Part shown: piece by piece, positions 11,140 through 21,665 of the stretch | How the letters are laid out: every line of letters begins with the position of its first letter | Position numbering within the stretch: position 1 is the stretch's first letter | Assembly (NCBI GenBank): GCA_037693485.1 | Contig: CM075344.1 | Span: 38,474,501-38,538,500 of the forward strand | From: Kitagawia praeruptora | Taxonomy: Eukaryota > Streptophyta > Magnoliopsida > Apiales > Apiaceae | DNA length: 64,000 bases | Direction of reading: 5' to 3' | The notes under the pieces: model-generated | Database searches by the model: none | The model's input: only the letters and a program-made list of their open reading frames with translations | Told to the model about the DNA's origin: nothing | Made by a program: the position numbers and the translations under genes

Positions 11140-11570
11140 ATAAATCATTTTTAAAATTAGTTGAAATAATTAAATAAATTTTCAAAGAATATTTATTAAT
11201 TCATAAATAATTAAAGAATATTCATAGTATAAAATATTGCTCATAAATAACTCTCGAATGAATATATAAAATATTCACCAAATAAACAATTCCTCGAGTA
11301 AATATTCAAAATAATATTTGAATCAATCCTCAAATGAATATCTAAAGTAATATTCAAATAAATAAATCCTCGCATGAATATATAATAAATAAATAAATTC
11401 TTAAATGAATATTCCAAAATTATATTCAATAAATAAATCCTTAAATGAATATTCAAAATAATATTCACTTAATAAATAAACTGCAAATGAATATTCAAAA
11501 ATAATATTCATATAATATATCTAAACTTTAAATGAATATCCAAAAATAATATTCATTTAATATATAACAA
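11140..11570. repeat. AT-rich degenerate tandem repeat
   Basis: Words such as AAATGAATATTCAAAATAAT and TAAATAAATCCT recur roughly every 40-60 bp across this block inside the 5-kb insertion. Copies have decayed and no exact period could be set by eye. Confidence 0.6.
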
Positions 11571-14146
11571 TTGAATAACATTATTCAATATCTAGATCAG
11601 AAAAGAATGCCCAAGATATATAAAAAAATATCTCGACTTCCGGTCTATGGATGGAGAATAAGAATCATACGCCCGACACTAAGGGCATTTGCAAAAACCC
11701 GGCTTATAACTAATATCCCATACCTAGTTGATAAGCCAAATATCAATCATATCCAAATAATAACCTTCGAATGAGGTAATATTCAAATAACATTTCTCGA
11801 ATCATTTCTGAGTAATTAATACTTTCTGAAAATATAAATAATGATTATTAATATTATTTCTCAATTCAGATAATAATCTGTCGTTGGAATCCTTCCGGGT
11901 TTCCACGACTATCCTTATATGTCAGAATACCGACTCCCAGTCTAGAGTCGAAACAATAAATAGGCTCTTATCTATAGAGCCACAAGGTATACCGGTTTAT
12001 AAATACTTTACCTCAAAGCTCGTACATAAACCGAAAGTCAAATTTACGCTATAAGCATATATCGTAAAACTATGCAATTCAATATATGCCAAAAGCAGTA
12101 TTATACAACAATACTTCAAAGTATCGAAATAGGAAACTTGCCTAATGCTCGAGAAGTGGTAGGGCTCGTGACGATGTCGGGCAATCTAGACAAAGCCAAA
12201 AAGAAAACGTACGATTATTCCCCTAGATAATCCACTTAATATCTAAAGCATAAACACGTACGCGAATCACAACCAAGGCATTACTAACTCGCTTTAGGCT
12301 CATACTAAGTCCATGTCAATCGACAAATACTTAGGTCGAAGGTTCGTTTTAGAAATCGAATCTCGTTCGCCCGTTTCACTAAGTGGTTTACAAGGTTATA
12401 ATCAGGTGTTCCTCTAAGGGGTTCCTTCGCACTTAACCTTGATTCAAACATTTTTATAAAATCCAAAAATAATCTTTTTGACATGAGATCTTCTCTCATA
12501 TCTTCATTATGACCTCTAGTATTTAATTAATAAGATTCGTAACCAAATTACTCGTTTTAAAGGGGTTCATTTGAAGTTACAAACTCAAGCGTAGACTTAC
12601 GAACTGCTTTTACGGATTTTACCATAACACCTAAGCCGTAAGTCAAAATGCTACGATTCTTGCGCCAAAACGATCTATGACTCGAGATCTTCGAATACAT
12701 GTCATATACTCAATAAGTTCAGAAGGTTAAATCTACTGTTATGAACGGTTTTTAAGGGTTAAAGAAATTTCGCCATTATGACGGCTATAACTCGGATATT
12801 TCCAAAATTAAAATCCTCCAAATAATCATCCAATCCACCACCAACACTCATGGACACTATTCATTGTCTCCCTCACTGTCTAAACAGGTCTTGGAGCTGT
12901 GAAACATATTTTAACATCTAACAAAACTCTTACATAGCTCTAGTGCTCTAAACATGCATATAACTAAAAAACTCATCCAAAAATCCATTAAAACTCATGA
13001 TTCAACAAAGGGGTTTCAAAGATTATACCTTGGTTTGAAGTTCAAGGATGATGATAAGGCCTCACAACTCTTGATCATTGCTTAGAACATCATTTGGAAG
13101 CCATAGAATCAAGAAAGCAAAACATGAAAATCAAAAGTTACTATTCATCATCAATCTTGTAAAAATCATATAAAATCAAAAACTAAGAGTTTGGTTCTAA
13201 AGTTTTACCACACCTTCTACTCTTCAAGGGCTTTCTTTTGAGCTATAGAACATAAGAATCCAACCATGGGAGCTAGGGTTTTGAGCCCCATCTTGCTACT
13301 GTTCAGAACCGGGACAGTTTTGGTCCTCCAACCTTAAGCATGGATTTGACTAGGCTATACTACTTGGATTTCCATGAAATTTGGAAAGAATCTTGCCCAT
13401 GGAGTGGAGAAGCTATGTTTAAAATTTGGTGATTTAGAAATGGAGATATGAATTTCTTTCTTAAGCTTGGTTCTGCTGGGCAGGTTTTTGGAGAAATGTG
13501 TTTTTGCTTGGTTTTTCCTTTCTTCACCCTTTTGATCATAATATCTAGATATTATTGGATGTGTGTGGCTGGTGGCTCACCTTGGGGCTTGTGCAAAGAG
13601 TCTTGGAGAAGCTTGGTAGATATTTATTTTGTTTCTTGTTTGATTTAAGTGATTTAAATCACTTAACTCCTAAATTGTTTTGATTTAATCCTTGATTAAA
13701 TAATTTAATCCACTTGATATAATTCTCTTGATGATCATATAGGATATTTAGTCTTGTCACAATCTTGATCCTTAATCCCTGATTCGTTCGCTTAATTGCT
13801 TAATCTCGTTATAACGATTTAGTGGTTTCTAGAACGCTTGTTTCACTGTCTCAATGGTTTTCGTTCTAATTTCTAAAATCAAATATAATAAAATTCCAAA
13901 ATATTAACTCTTCAATTTCTCAAATTGAATATCTCATTTCTCGAATATAATAATATATAATTCACTGCTCGGTCAAATATTACACCAAAAATTAAAATAG
14001 GAATTTCTGAATTCCGATCGTCTCTGCATTCACTTATTTCCTCCGCGTATTACTAATATGACTTCGAAACATCCATATCGCGTCCCGTACATAGGGTGGC
14101 GTGAAAAGTTTTCCAACTTACAAAATCACTATTCATCCACCGAATT

Positions 14147-14206
14147 ACTATGCACGTACGGGAAACACTATGCACGTACGGGAAACACTATGCACGTATG
14201 GAAAAT
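14147..14206. repeat. Three-copy 20-bp tandem repeat
   Basis: The unit ACTATGCACGTACGGGAAAC occurs three times head to tail at 14147, 14167 and 14187; the third copy has two or more changes. It contains GTAC and ACGT palindromic cores. There are no unique spacers between the copies. Confidence 0.85.
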
Positions 14207-15748
14207 ACTATACCATCCTCATTTCCCTTCTCGGGGCTCATTAGCTCATTTCTTGGACGATAGATTATTCTTTTCTATATCGTCAACCTTTGAATTACTC
14301 TATTCTGACCATACATATACGAATCGGGATCATCATCCATAGCAATATCCATTCACTACAATCATTGTTCTTTGGAATCACCATTCATTAATGCTCTTTA
14401 ACCACAATAAGAAAAGTTTTAATTCTACCTAAAATTCGGGTTATTACACTCTGTTTCAATAGTTGCATCATATCAGTTGATTTTTTGCTTCTATCGTTCT
14501 GTGATCTTCACAATTTTGTTATTCACGTGTTGTGTTTGATGAATTGCCTCACTGAATTTTACTCAGTTTTTTATTCTATTCACTTAAAATACAATTCTCT
14601 CTATTTGTCCTCATGACTTCTCTCGAGTGATTTGTTGTGACTATGTGTTGTCTCTACTTGTTATTACTGCTGAACTAATTTAGTTCAACAAATTGAAGAG
14701 TTTGTTCAGTTACGCAATTCAAGTGCGAATTTAGATGTGTTCATTCATCCGCTGCAACAAGATTGATGCCTCCACTGCCTGTGTCCATAGTATCTTGGAA
14801 TCTGATCTATTTTCATGTCGTATTGGCACTTGTCTTGACGTAATGGTTTGCCGTATTGGCCCTTACTTTGCTGTTGTCATTCATGATGTGATCTTATGAG
14901 CCTTGCCTAATGCTACCAGTGTGATCTCTGGTGTAACTAATTTGGTTGCTCCTTGTGAGCTTATTAATGCTCCTTGCAAGTTTTATGTTCTGATCATATG
15001 CTGAATATTGCTGCCGTTATGTTTTCTAGTAAAAGGAAGACATTGCGTACTTGCTACTTGCTACGTATTGTTCATGTCACCCATAGACTCCGGTTACTAT
15101 CATTACTCCTTGTTACCAGTACTCCATTGTGCATTGATGAAGTTACCTACTGCTATTGTTACCGAATCTCATTTCTTCCAGTCAAGAAATTATTGCCTGC
15201 TACATACATACATGATAAGATCACTAAGAATCATACATGATGTGTTGACTTTCAGTAAATGAAATTCATTGTCTACCCTTGCTGGAGTTTCCAGCTGCTA
15301 TGCTACCTTGCATTCTGATTGCTATGATGCTATTAGTTGCAATTATTTGTGGCTTCTGCTATCGTTACCCTACTTGCCGTATCGGCTTTGTTACCTGCTT
15401 GCAGTATTGACTTGCAACATTGTTGCCTACATACATGATGTGATCTTCATATATGAACACTACCAACCTGCTATCTACTTGCCTTCTCCTGGATTCATTC
15501 TGGAGTTTCAAGGCTTACCATCTTTAGTTGAAGTTGATTCTGTTGTGCAGCATTCTACTACTCTGATATACCTTTGTTGTTTGGCACTTACCACTTAGCC
15601 TGATTGCTACTTCATTGTTGCTCTTCGTTTGAGTTCACTTGTCCTGTTTCGTGGATTACTTCCCTGATGTATTCTTTGGCGCTGTTGCTTGCCTAGTTGC
15701 CTACACCATCTATCCAGTTGCCTATCTACGGCTATGATAATTCACATT

Positions 15749-15795
15749 CAAGTTGGATGTTTGCCTTGTTTTACAACATCCAACTTGAGGGGGGA
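15749..15795 (+). repeat. 13-bp perfect hairpin abutting the Copia polypurine tract
   Basis: The arms CAAGTTGGATGTT (15749-15761) and AACATCCAACTTG (15775-15787) are perfectly complementary with a 13-nt loop. The 3' arm runs into the polypurine tract GAGGGGGGA, which abuts the LTR at 15796. Confidence 0.85.
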
Positions 15796-16021
15796 TGTTA
15801 GATATAAAGAAGACTGTTGTCAACTTAGTCTATAAATATAGCTCAAACTTCATTCAGTTGTATCTAACAAGCTTATTCACAATGTAGCCTTATAACAGAT
15901 TTCCATTATCTTGTAACAAACTATTATATTCAGTAATATAGATACACACTTTTATACCTTCTTCTTCATTGATTCCTACATTGTTATGAAGTTTATCAGT
16001 ACTCTAATAATAAATCTGACA
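15796..16021 (+). repeat. Copia LTR copy 3, followed by an out-of-place PBS
   Basis: It matches the LTRs at 8152 and 8738. TGGTATCAGAGC follows at 16022-16033, where a normal 3' LTR would be followed by the target site duplication. The distance from copy 1 to copy 3 is 7,644 bp, the same as the distance between their downstream UGT fragments (8403 and 16047), so LTR + PBS + UGT moved as one block. Confidence 0.8.
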
Positions 16022-16046
16022 TGGTATCAGAGCATCATGTAACGAT

Positions 16047-16350
16047 GACATTATTTGCTGGCTGGACGGCCAACCACCTCTGTCAGTAGTGTATCTGTGC
16101 TTTGGCAGTATAGGAAGCTTTGATACAGAGCAAGTAACAGAGATAGCACAAGCATTGGAACTCAGTGGGTACCGTTTCTTGTGGTCTCGACGACGCCCAT
16201 CTCATAAGAAGGAAAGAATGGTACTGCCAACTGAATTACAATGAGGTACTATCAGAAGGATTCTTGAAGCGAACATCAGGAATAGGATAAGTTATTGGAT
16301 ATGCTTGGCTAATTTTTCTGACTTGCAAGTCTGAATTCTTAGAATATAAT
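16047..16350 (+). pseudogene. UGT fragment, third copy
   Basis: Same piece as 7817-8107 and 8403-8690, with the same frameshift and premature stop. It ends after AATATAATATAAGATCCATATAAG and is not followed by an LTR. The next 340 bp (to 16693) hold AT-rich DNA and no gene. Confidence 0.82.
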
Positions 16351-16693
16351 ATAAGATCCATATAAGACCTTCGTCTAACATCTTAAGATTTTAGATGAGT
16401 TGGTTACTTAACCATATAAGACCTCCCTCTAACATGAATATTTTTTGCTAAAGAGTGTTCTTTTTGTTTGCCAAGTAGAAAAAACAAGACTAGAACTAGA
16501 AACTAAAAATAACATAAAAAACAAACTAGAAAAAAAAAACCAGTAGTACAACATTGAAATTAAAGAGAAGTCCTTTGCTGCTTTCTTTTGAAACTTTGCA
16601 TGTAAATGGGCCTTTAGTCGAACCACCTTAGAATATCATCGATAAGCTGCTAATGAGCTCTGAAACTGCACTGCTCTTCATAATTCTTTTGTT

Positions 16694-18142
16694 TCATTCT
16701 TCTTGCTTGATGTTATCTAGGACATCCTTGATAAAGTGTCCGAGTGAATTGTACGATGAGCCTCCCTCTACAATGGCTTTTCTGTATAAGTCTTTCATCG
16801 TGGTCACATTTTTTCTCAATTCACCATTTTCATCCATCAGACATCTTATACCCCTCTCTATCTCTTCTGCTGTCACAAGTACCGATGCTTCAGTTGTCAT
16901 ATATTCTTTACGATAATCCAACTTAATTTCCACTGCCAGCCCCAACTCCTTTACCAACTGGAATGCAATAGTTTGTTGTTCAGCATAGATTGGCCACGCA
17001 GCTATTGGCACACCACACCATATACTCTCTAGCGTAGAGTTCCATCCACAATGTGAAACAAATCCTCCAACTGCTGGATGGGAAAGAATTGTCACCTGTG
17101 GCGCCCATCCAACAACTTTTTCTATTCCTGATGTCCGCTCCAAGAATCCTTCTGGCAACACCTCATCATAATCCTCATAATCTTTTGGCAGTTGCATCTT
17201 TTCCTTTTCTTGCTGTGGGCGTCGTATAGACCACAAGAAACGCTGCCCGCTAAGCTCCAACGCACATGTTATCTCCTTTATTTGGTCTTTATCAAAGCTT
17301 CCCATACTTCCAAAGCACAAAAATACCACAGATGAACATGGTTGGCTGTCCAACCAGCTCATAGTGGCCTCATCGGATTTTTTGTTGCTGGCTGTTGGCT
17401 CACCTTTCTCGAATTTTACGATAGGTCCAACATGGTAGATAAGCGGGGAGTTCTCATCATCTTGAAGGGATTTGATAGCATGAGTTTCCAGTTCCAATAC
17501 AGTATTGATCAAAATAGCTTTCGCCCCTCGTAGCCTTTTGGCTACCGTTGTCATCCTGGAAGATCCACCCTCGCTTAACATTACCGAAGGCATAACTTTA
17601 GCAGGAACTGGGATCGAGAAAGCTGGTACAGAGAACTCAACATCAGACTCCATAAACTCGGAAATTTCCACGCCTTTGTCATCTTTGAGATTTTGAGCAT
17701 AAAAGATGAAGCCAAGAAAAGAAGCACCAGAAGTGAAGAATACATAGGCTGGCACGTCGAAGTCCTTAGCCACTTCCATCATCGGAGTGCAGAACATGTC
17801 AAGGACAAATCCACCTAGCTTAGTAGACTCCGACCGGTTCAAAATTGTGTGACTATATTTTTCACCTGAGTCCGCTGATTCGAGACGAAGGAGTCAAGGA
17901 AAGAGTTGTGTGGCAGAGACATGAGCTCTGTCATAATGGACTCATCTGGAGCAGGGACGTCTACGAAGTTTACGCAGTCAGGAGCATCATTCTTAAGGTT
18001 GTCAGCAAAGGAAGCGAAGCCCGCGTGACCAGCCGACTTTAATAACAAGATGTTGATGGAGATTCGCTCATCGCGATGAACAAGCCGCTTTGCAACCTCG
18101 ACTGCAGATACCAGATGACCAACTCCTGGAGCTGGGATGAAG
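16694..18142 (-). pseudogene. Antisense UGT71-like pseudogene, frameshifted and 5'-truncated
   Basis: Read on the minus strand, the homology begins at FIPAPGVGHLVSAVEVAKRL (18142) with no start codon, because a Copia fragment begins exactly there. The frame is open to QVKNIVTQF and a TGA near 17840; a one-base change of frame brings it back as LNRSESTKLGGFVLDMFC and it stays open to the stop at 16694. The second part (382 codons) still has an intact PSPG box (WAPQVTILSHPA, HCGWNSTLES, final Gln). With one frameshift and a lost N-terminus it cannot make a normal enzyme. It is inverted relative to the other UGTs of the cluster. Confidence 0.9.
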
Positions 18143-19430
18143 TAACAGATTAATTATTTATAACAAAATAATTAAATTAATCTGGTACTTGAATTATTTT
18201 CTGAGATGAATTAAAACAACAAAATAAACAGAAGAGAATATGAATAGTAACCGAAATCACTATTCATATGAATAGTACTATTCATATGAATCTATTCATA
18301 TGAATAGTAACTGCGGTTGTTGGAATAGTAGCTGGGGTTGTTGGAATAGTATTTGGGGATTGTTGGAATAGTGCCAAATAGTGACTTTCTAAAATCTATA
18401 AATAGGCATGTTGTATTTCATTTCAAAACACACCTCAACACACAACTTTCTATTCTCTCTCTTATATATCTTCTCTGTGTAAGCTGCTAGACAGTCCATC
18501 TAGTAGGAAAGCCGGCTTAGCCCGCTTTCAGGAAGTGTCGGGTAGAAGGTCCTCGTGCCTAAACTATCCTAGGAGTGTTTGATTTTGTAGCTGATCCATA
18601 GGATTAGATTGTGTAACAAACCTCCAAGTTTTATCTATTTAAAAATATTTCCTAAACAGTTGTGTTATTTCGATTCAGTATTTTTGATTTCATATTCACA
18701 TCAAAATCGAAATATTTTTGAATAACGTATTCAACCCCCCTTCTACGTTATTCCGGACCTAAAAATTGGTATCAGAGCCACTCTGTTATTATACAACAGT
18801 TAAGATCCAAAAAGCTATACAATCATGACAGAGAAAACACAAACTCCAACAACAAGCAGATATGAATCAATCAGAGTTCCGATACTCAGGGCATCAGAAT
18901 ATCCCATATGGAAGGTGAAGATGGAAATGTTTCTGGAGGCTACAGATCCAGAGTACTTAGACAGAATCCATGATGGTCCATATAAGCCTACCAAATTGTC
19001 TGTTGCAGTTGCAGGAGAGGAACAGAAAACGATTCCAAAGGAGAAGAAAGACTACACCCCTGAAGATATCTCCTCTATTAGCAAAGATGCCAAGGTAAGG
19101 CATTTATTACATAACGCCCTTGACAATGTTATGTCTAACAGGGTCATTGGATGCAAAACTGCTAAAGAGATTTGGGATGCTTTGGAAGTCAGATGTCAAG
19201 GTACCAAAGCCATCAAAAAGAACAGGAGAACAATACTCACACAGGAGTACGAGCACTTTGACTCAAATACTGATGAGTCATTAACAGATATATATGACAG
19301 ATTCCTGAAATTGCTGAATGATTTGTCACTGGTAGATAAAGAGTATGATCTTGAAGACTCCAATCTGAAATTCTTGTTGGCTCTTCCTGAGAAGTGGGAT
19401 TTAAAGGCCACTACCATCAGAACCCGATCG
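18143..19430 (+). mobile_element. Truncated Copia (SIRE-like) element: LTR, PBS and partial gag
   Basis: An LTR of about 620 bp (to ~18764) with a TATA box (TATAAATAGG, 18397-18406) is followed by TGGTATCAGAGCC (18767-18779), the tRNA-Met primer site, and then a gag ORF. Homology to gag ends near 19428 and the following AT-rich sequence is unrelated, so the polyprotein and 3' LTR are gone. The insertion cut off the 5' end of the neighbouring UGT. No TG dinucleotide is seen at the exact left edge, so the LTR itself may be slightly truncated. Confidence 0.75.
18262..18375 (+). repeat. LTR U3 repeats: ATTCATATGAAT x3 and GTTGTTGGAATAGT x3
   Basis: The perfect 12-bp palindrome ATTCATATGAAT occurs at 18262, 18280 and 18294. 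It is followed by three copies of a GGTTGTTGGAATAGT-like word (18314-18372). The cluster lies 20-140 bp upstream of the LTR TATA box, a usual place for retrotransposon enhancer repeats. Confidence 0.8.
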
Positions 19431-19520
19431 ATAACCTCTAACGCGATATTGGTTATAAGTCATTTATATAATATGCATATAATATGCATATATACATGTC
19501 TATGTATATATGTATATTAA
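18825..19520 (+). pseudogene. Copia gag (UBN2-type) fragment
   Basis: It begins MTEKTQTPTTSRYESIRVPI and continues with EYPIWKVKMEMFL, IWDALEVRCQGT and LTDIYDRFLKLLNDL, the pattern of plant Copia gag (retrotransposon gag/UBN2 domain). Residues 1 to ~200 are gag; the last ~30 codons are non-homologous readthrough after the truncation point. The zinc knuckle, protease, integrase and RT are absent. Confidence 0.85.
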
Positions 19521-20428
19521 TCTATGTTAACGTTGGTATAAATAGATTACCAATTATCAATAAGGATGCTAATCGGAAGTTCAAGTTTTTAATGCTCCTC
19601 TGTAGTTGTTGGAAGTTCCCCTGCTGTTGCCGGGAGTTCCTCTATGTCCTTTTCACGTGGAAGTGCTAATAATTGATCTTTTAACTTTTCTAAGGTTTTT
19701 TTTTGTTAAACCTTTTTCTTTCTGAGTTTTAGTTGCGTTCTGTCTAATTCTCATATATCAATTCCATTCCCCAACAATTACCAGAACCTCGAGATTATAC
19801 ATTATATCTCACTTTCTATTTAGTATTAGATGTTCCTATCCTTTTAGATATCTTATTATAAAAAGTTAATAAGATGATTTATATTAATTTAAGAAAACAT
19901 TAATTTGTTTTTTTTTAAAAAAAATTTGTTATCATATTTTTTTTAAAAAAAGGAATTTGTACAAATACATTATTTAACATGTTTTTAAATAATATGAAAA
20001 AATCAGGTTGTATATAAATTAATTTGTGTTTTTTTATAAAGTTGTATTCTTAGATTTTTTTTGCAAAACAGAATTTTGGCAAATGCATTATTTGTTTATT
20101 TTAACTATTTGATCGGGCAGTAATTGACTGTACTTTAACTTTCCAGTTGAGATCTTTTACGTACAAAAGAGTTGATCTTGTCTCTTTTCCCGTTATCACT
20201 TTTGCATTAGAAGTATTATTTTTTTCTAAAACCGCATTAGAAGTTAATTATAATATAATATAATCTTAATATAATCTTGACCGTTGATTTAATTTAATAT
20301 TGATCCAATGAATATAATCTTTTACAATATAATACAATCTTAAAATAATATTGACCGTTGATTTAATTTAATATCGATCCAATGGTGGTTATTCTTATCG
20401 CGGTAGTATAGCCAACCAAATATCCACC
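19431..20428. other. AT-rich intergenic DNA with a two-copy direct repeat
   Basis: No gene seen. A repeat containing TTGACCGTTGATTTAATTTA and GATCCAATG occurs at about 20275-20310 and again at about 20350-20384, directly left of a MITE. Confidence 0.6.
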
Positions 20429-20829
20429 TTAGAGCATCTCCAATCATGTTGAACCCTTAGCTAAAAATAATTAAAATATACTATAAATAAAAATTATAGA
20501 GATTATGTAAAAAAAATCTAACTCCAATGGATCATTTTCCTTGTCTATATTTTTAGCCAATGTCTATATTTTTTGCCATGTTGGCTATATTTGTCGAACC
20601 TCTAGAGATCTGTAAGAAGATTCCACATCATCTCTTACCATATTCAAATGTGATATTCTATTTATAATAACTAAAAATAATAATAACATACCATTTTTAA
20701 AATATAGCCAATCAATATAGCCAATACCATCGAAGCACAATGCCTTACAGGTTCAGTAAATTTTACATAATCAATATTTTCTATCATTTTAGCCAATCAC
20801 TTTAACCAACCCCATTGGAGATGCTCTAA
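20429..20829. mobile_element. MITE with TTAGAGCATCTCCAA termini
   Basis: The left end TTAGAGCATCTCCAATCATG and the right end CCCATTGGAGATGCTCTAA are inverted repeats of about 20 bp with internal TTAGCYAA words continuing the symmetry. It is 401 bp, AT-rich and non-coding. GAGCATCTCCAA termini are common among small plant MITEs; the flanking TA fits a TA or TWA target, so mariner or PIF/Harbinger origin is left open. Confidence 0.75.
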
Positions 20830-20834
20830 TGGGA

Positions 20835-21665
20835 TGAAAATCCAAAATAACACTTTTTTATAATATTTTGCCCAAAATATCACTTGGAGCAAAAGTTGCC
20901 CAAAATCTCACTTTGAATACGCATTTGCGCTGTGCGTACAGGTTTAAACCCTATACGCATTTTATGAATGCGTGGAGTTTGTAAAAGTGAGGTATGGCGT
21001 TTGTGAAACAGAGACGGGATACGCATATTCAGAATGCGTGGGACGTGATACGCATGTAGAATATGCGTATTAGACACTGTTCATCGTCTCCTTCGAGGCG
21101 TCGCCGGACTCGTTTTCCGTCCAAAAATTCGACCACATTTTACACCCCTTTCCAGCAATCTTTCACTACCATACTATATATCAAATTGATCGCCTTTTCA
21201 GACTCTACATGTCTATACCATTCGTTTTTCATTTGTTTCGCCGGATTAAAAAGACCCAAAACATGACCTCCTTTTCCGATTTGCTTTCCGATGGGTTCAT
21301 ACACACCCCTGCGGGGCCAAAAATCAATAAATTAATGGATTAAAATGGAAAGGGAACTGTGGGCTTCCTTTTGATGTCCTCAGAAGCAGTGGAAATTGTC
21401 AAATTATGGTGAACGAAGTGAGGCAGTCATGGAGGCGATTTTGAGCGAAAGAGATGACCGGAGCTGCGATTGTAAATATGACGTCACATGACGTCATCAC
21501 GCATTTGCGTGATGCGTGACTCATGATACGCAAGTCTGAAATGCGTATCTCAGACTACGCAGACCGCAATTGCGTAGCCCCCTGGTTATTTTGGACACTG
21601 TTCGCGCGATTGGTTATTTTGGGCGGCTGGGGTATGTTTTTGTGTCATTTTGGTCATTTTCTCCA
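20835..21665. mobile_element. Putative non-autonomous DNA element B with seven TACGCA/TGCGTA palindromes
   Basis: Four palindromes of 20-21 bp with the plan TACGCA-N8-9-TGCGT(A/G) lie on the left (20918-20938, 20954-20973, 21021-21040, 21050-21070) and three on the right (about 21499-21518, 21527-21547, 21556-21576). The edges carry similar inverted words: AAATCCAAAATAACAC on the left, and the reverse complement of TGTCATTTTGGTCAT on the right. The 430-bp middle (21071-21490) has higher GC and codon-like composition and may be captured host DNA, but it was not recognised. Arrays of sub-terminal repeats are typical transposase-binding sites. Confidence 0.5.

Larger units (their letters stand above)
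9455..14448 (-). mobile_element. 4,994-bp insertion, probable solo LTR of a large Gypsy element
   Basis: The ends are TGTAACAGCCCC at left and GGGTTATTACA at right. They form a short imperfect inverted repeat TGTAAYARCCC. The flanks carry an exact 5-bp duplication CTCTG (9450-9454 and 14449-14453), typical of LTR-element integration. No long ORF, PBS or PPT is inside, so a very long solo LTR is the best reading. The minus orientation is preferred because, as I recall, Tekay-like chromovirus LTRs start TGTAAT and end GTTACA. It holds a GC-rich block at 10500-10675 and an AT-rich repeat block at 11140-11570. Confidence 0.6.
8738..16021 (+). mobile_element. Degenerate or non-autonomous Copia element with a nested 5-kb insertion
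   Basis: LTR 8738-8963, PBS TGGTATCAGAGC at 8964-8975, a non-coding interior, polypurine tract TTGAGGGGGGA (15785-15795) and LTR 15796-16021. After removing the nested insertion (9455-14448) the interior is only about 1.8 kb and has no gag, protease, integrase or RT, so this is a TRIM/LARD-like or gutted Copia. The interior right of the insertion (14.45-15.75 kb) is rich in short repeats such as TTGCCTAC, TGCTAC and ATACATGATGTGATC. The 3' LTR is followed by another PBS and a UGT fragment, not by a normal target site, which shows recombination between LTRs. Confidence 0.7.

Noticed and set aside
14147..14206. Short regular repeats that might suggest a CRISPR array
   Set aside because: Only three 20-bp units directly head to tail with no unique spacers, inside a plant transposon: a minisatellite.
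15269..15598. 109-codon ORF rich in Cys/Tyr/Leu in the Copia interior
   Set aside because: It lies in a TTGCCTAC/TGCTAC repeat region with several open frames; composition artefact.
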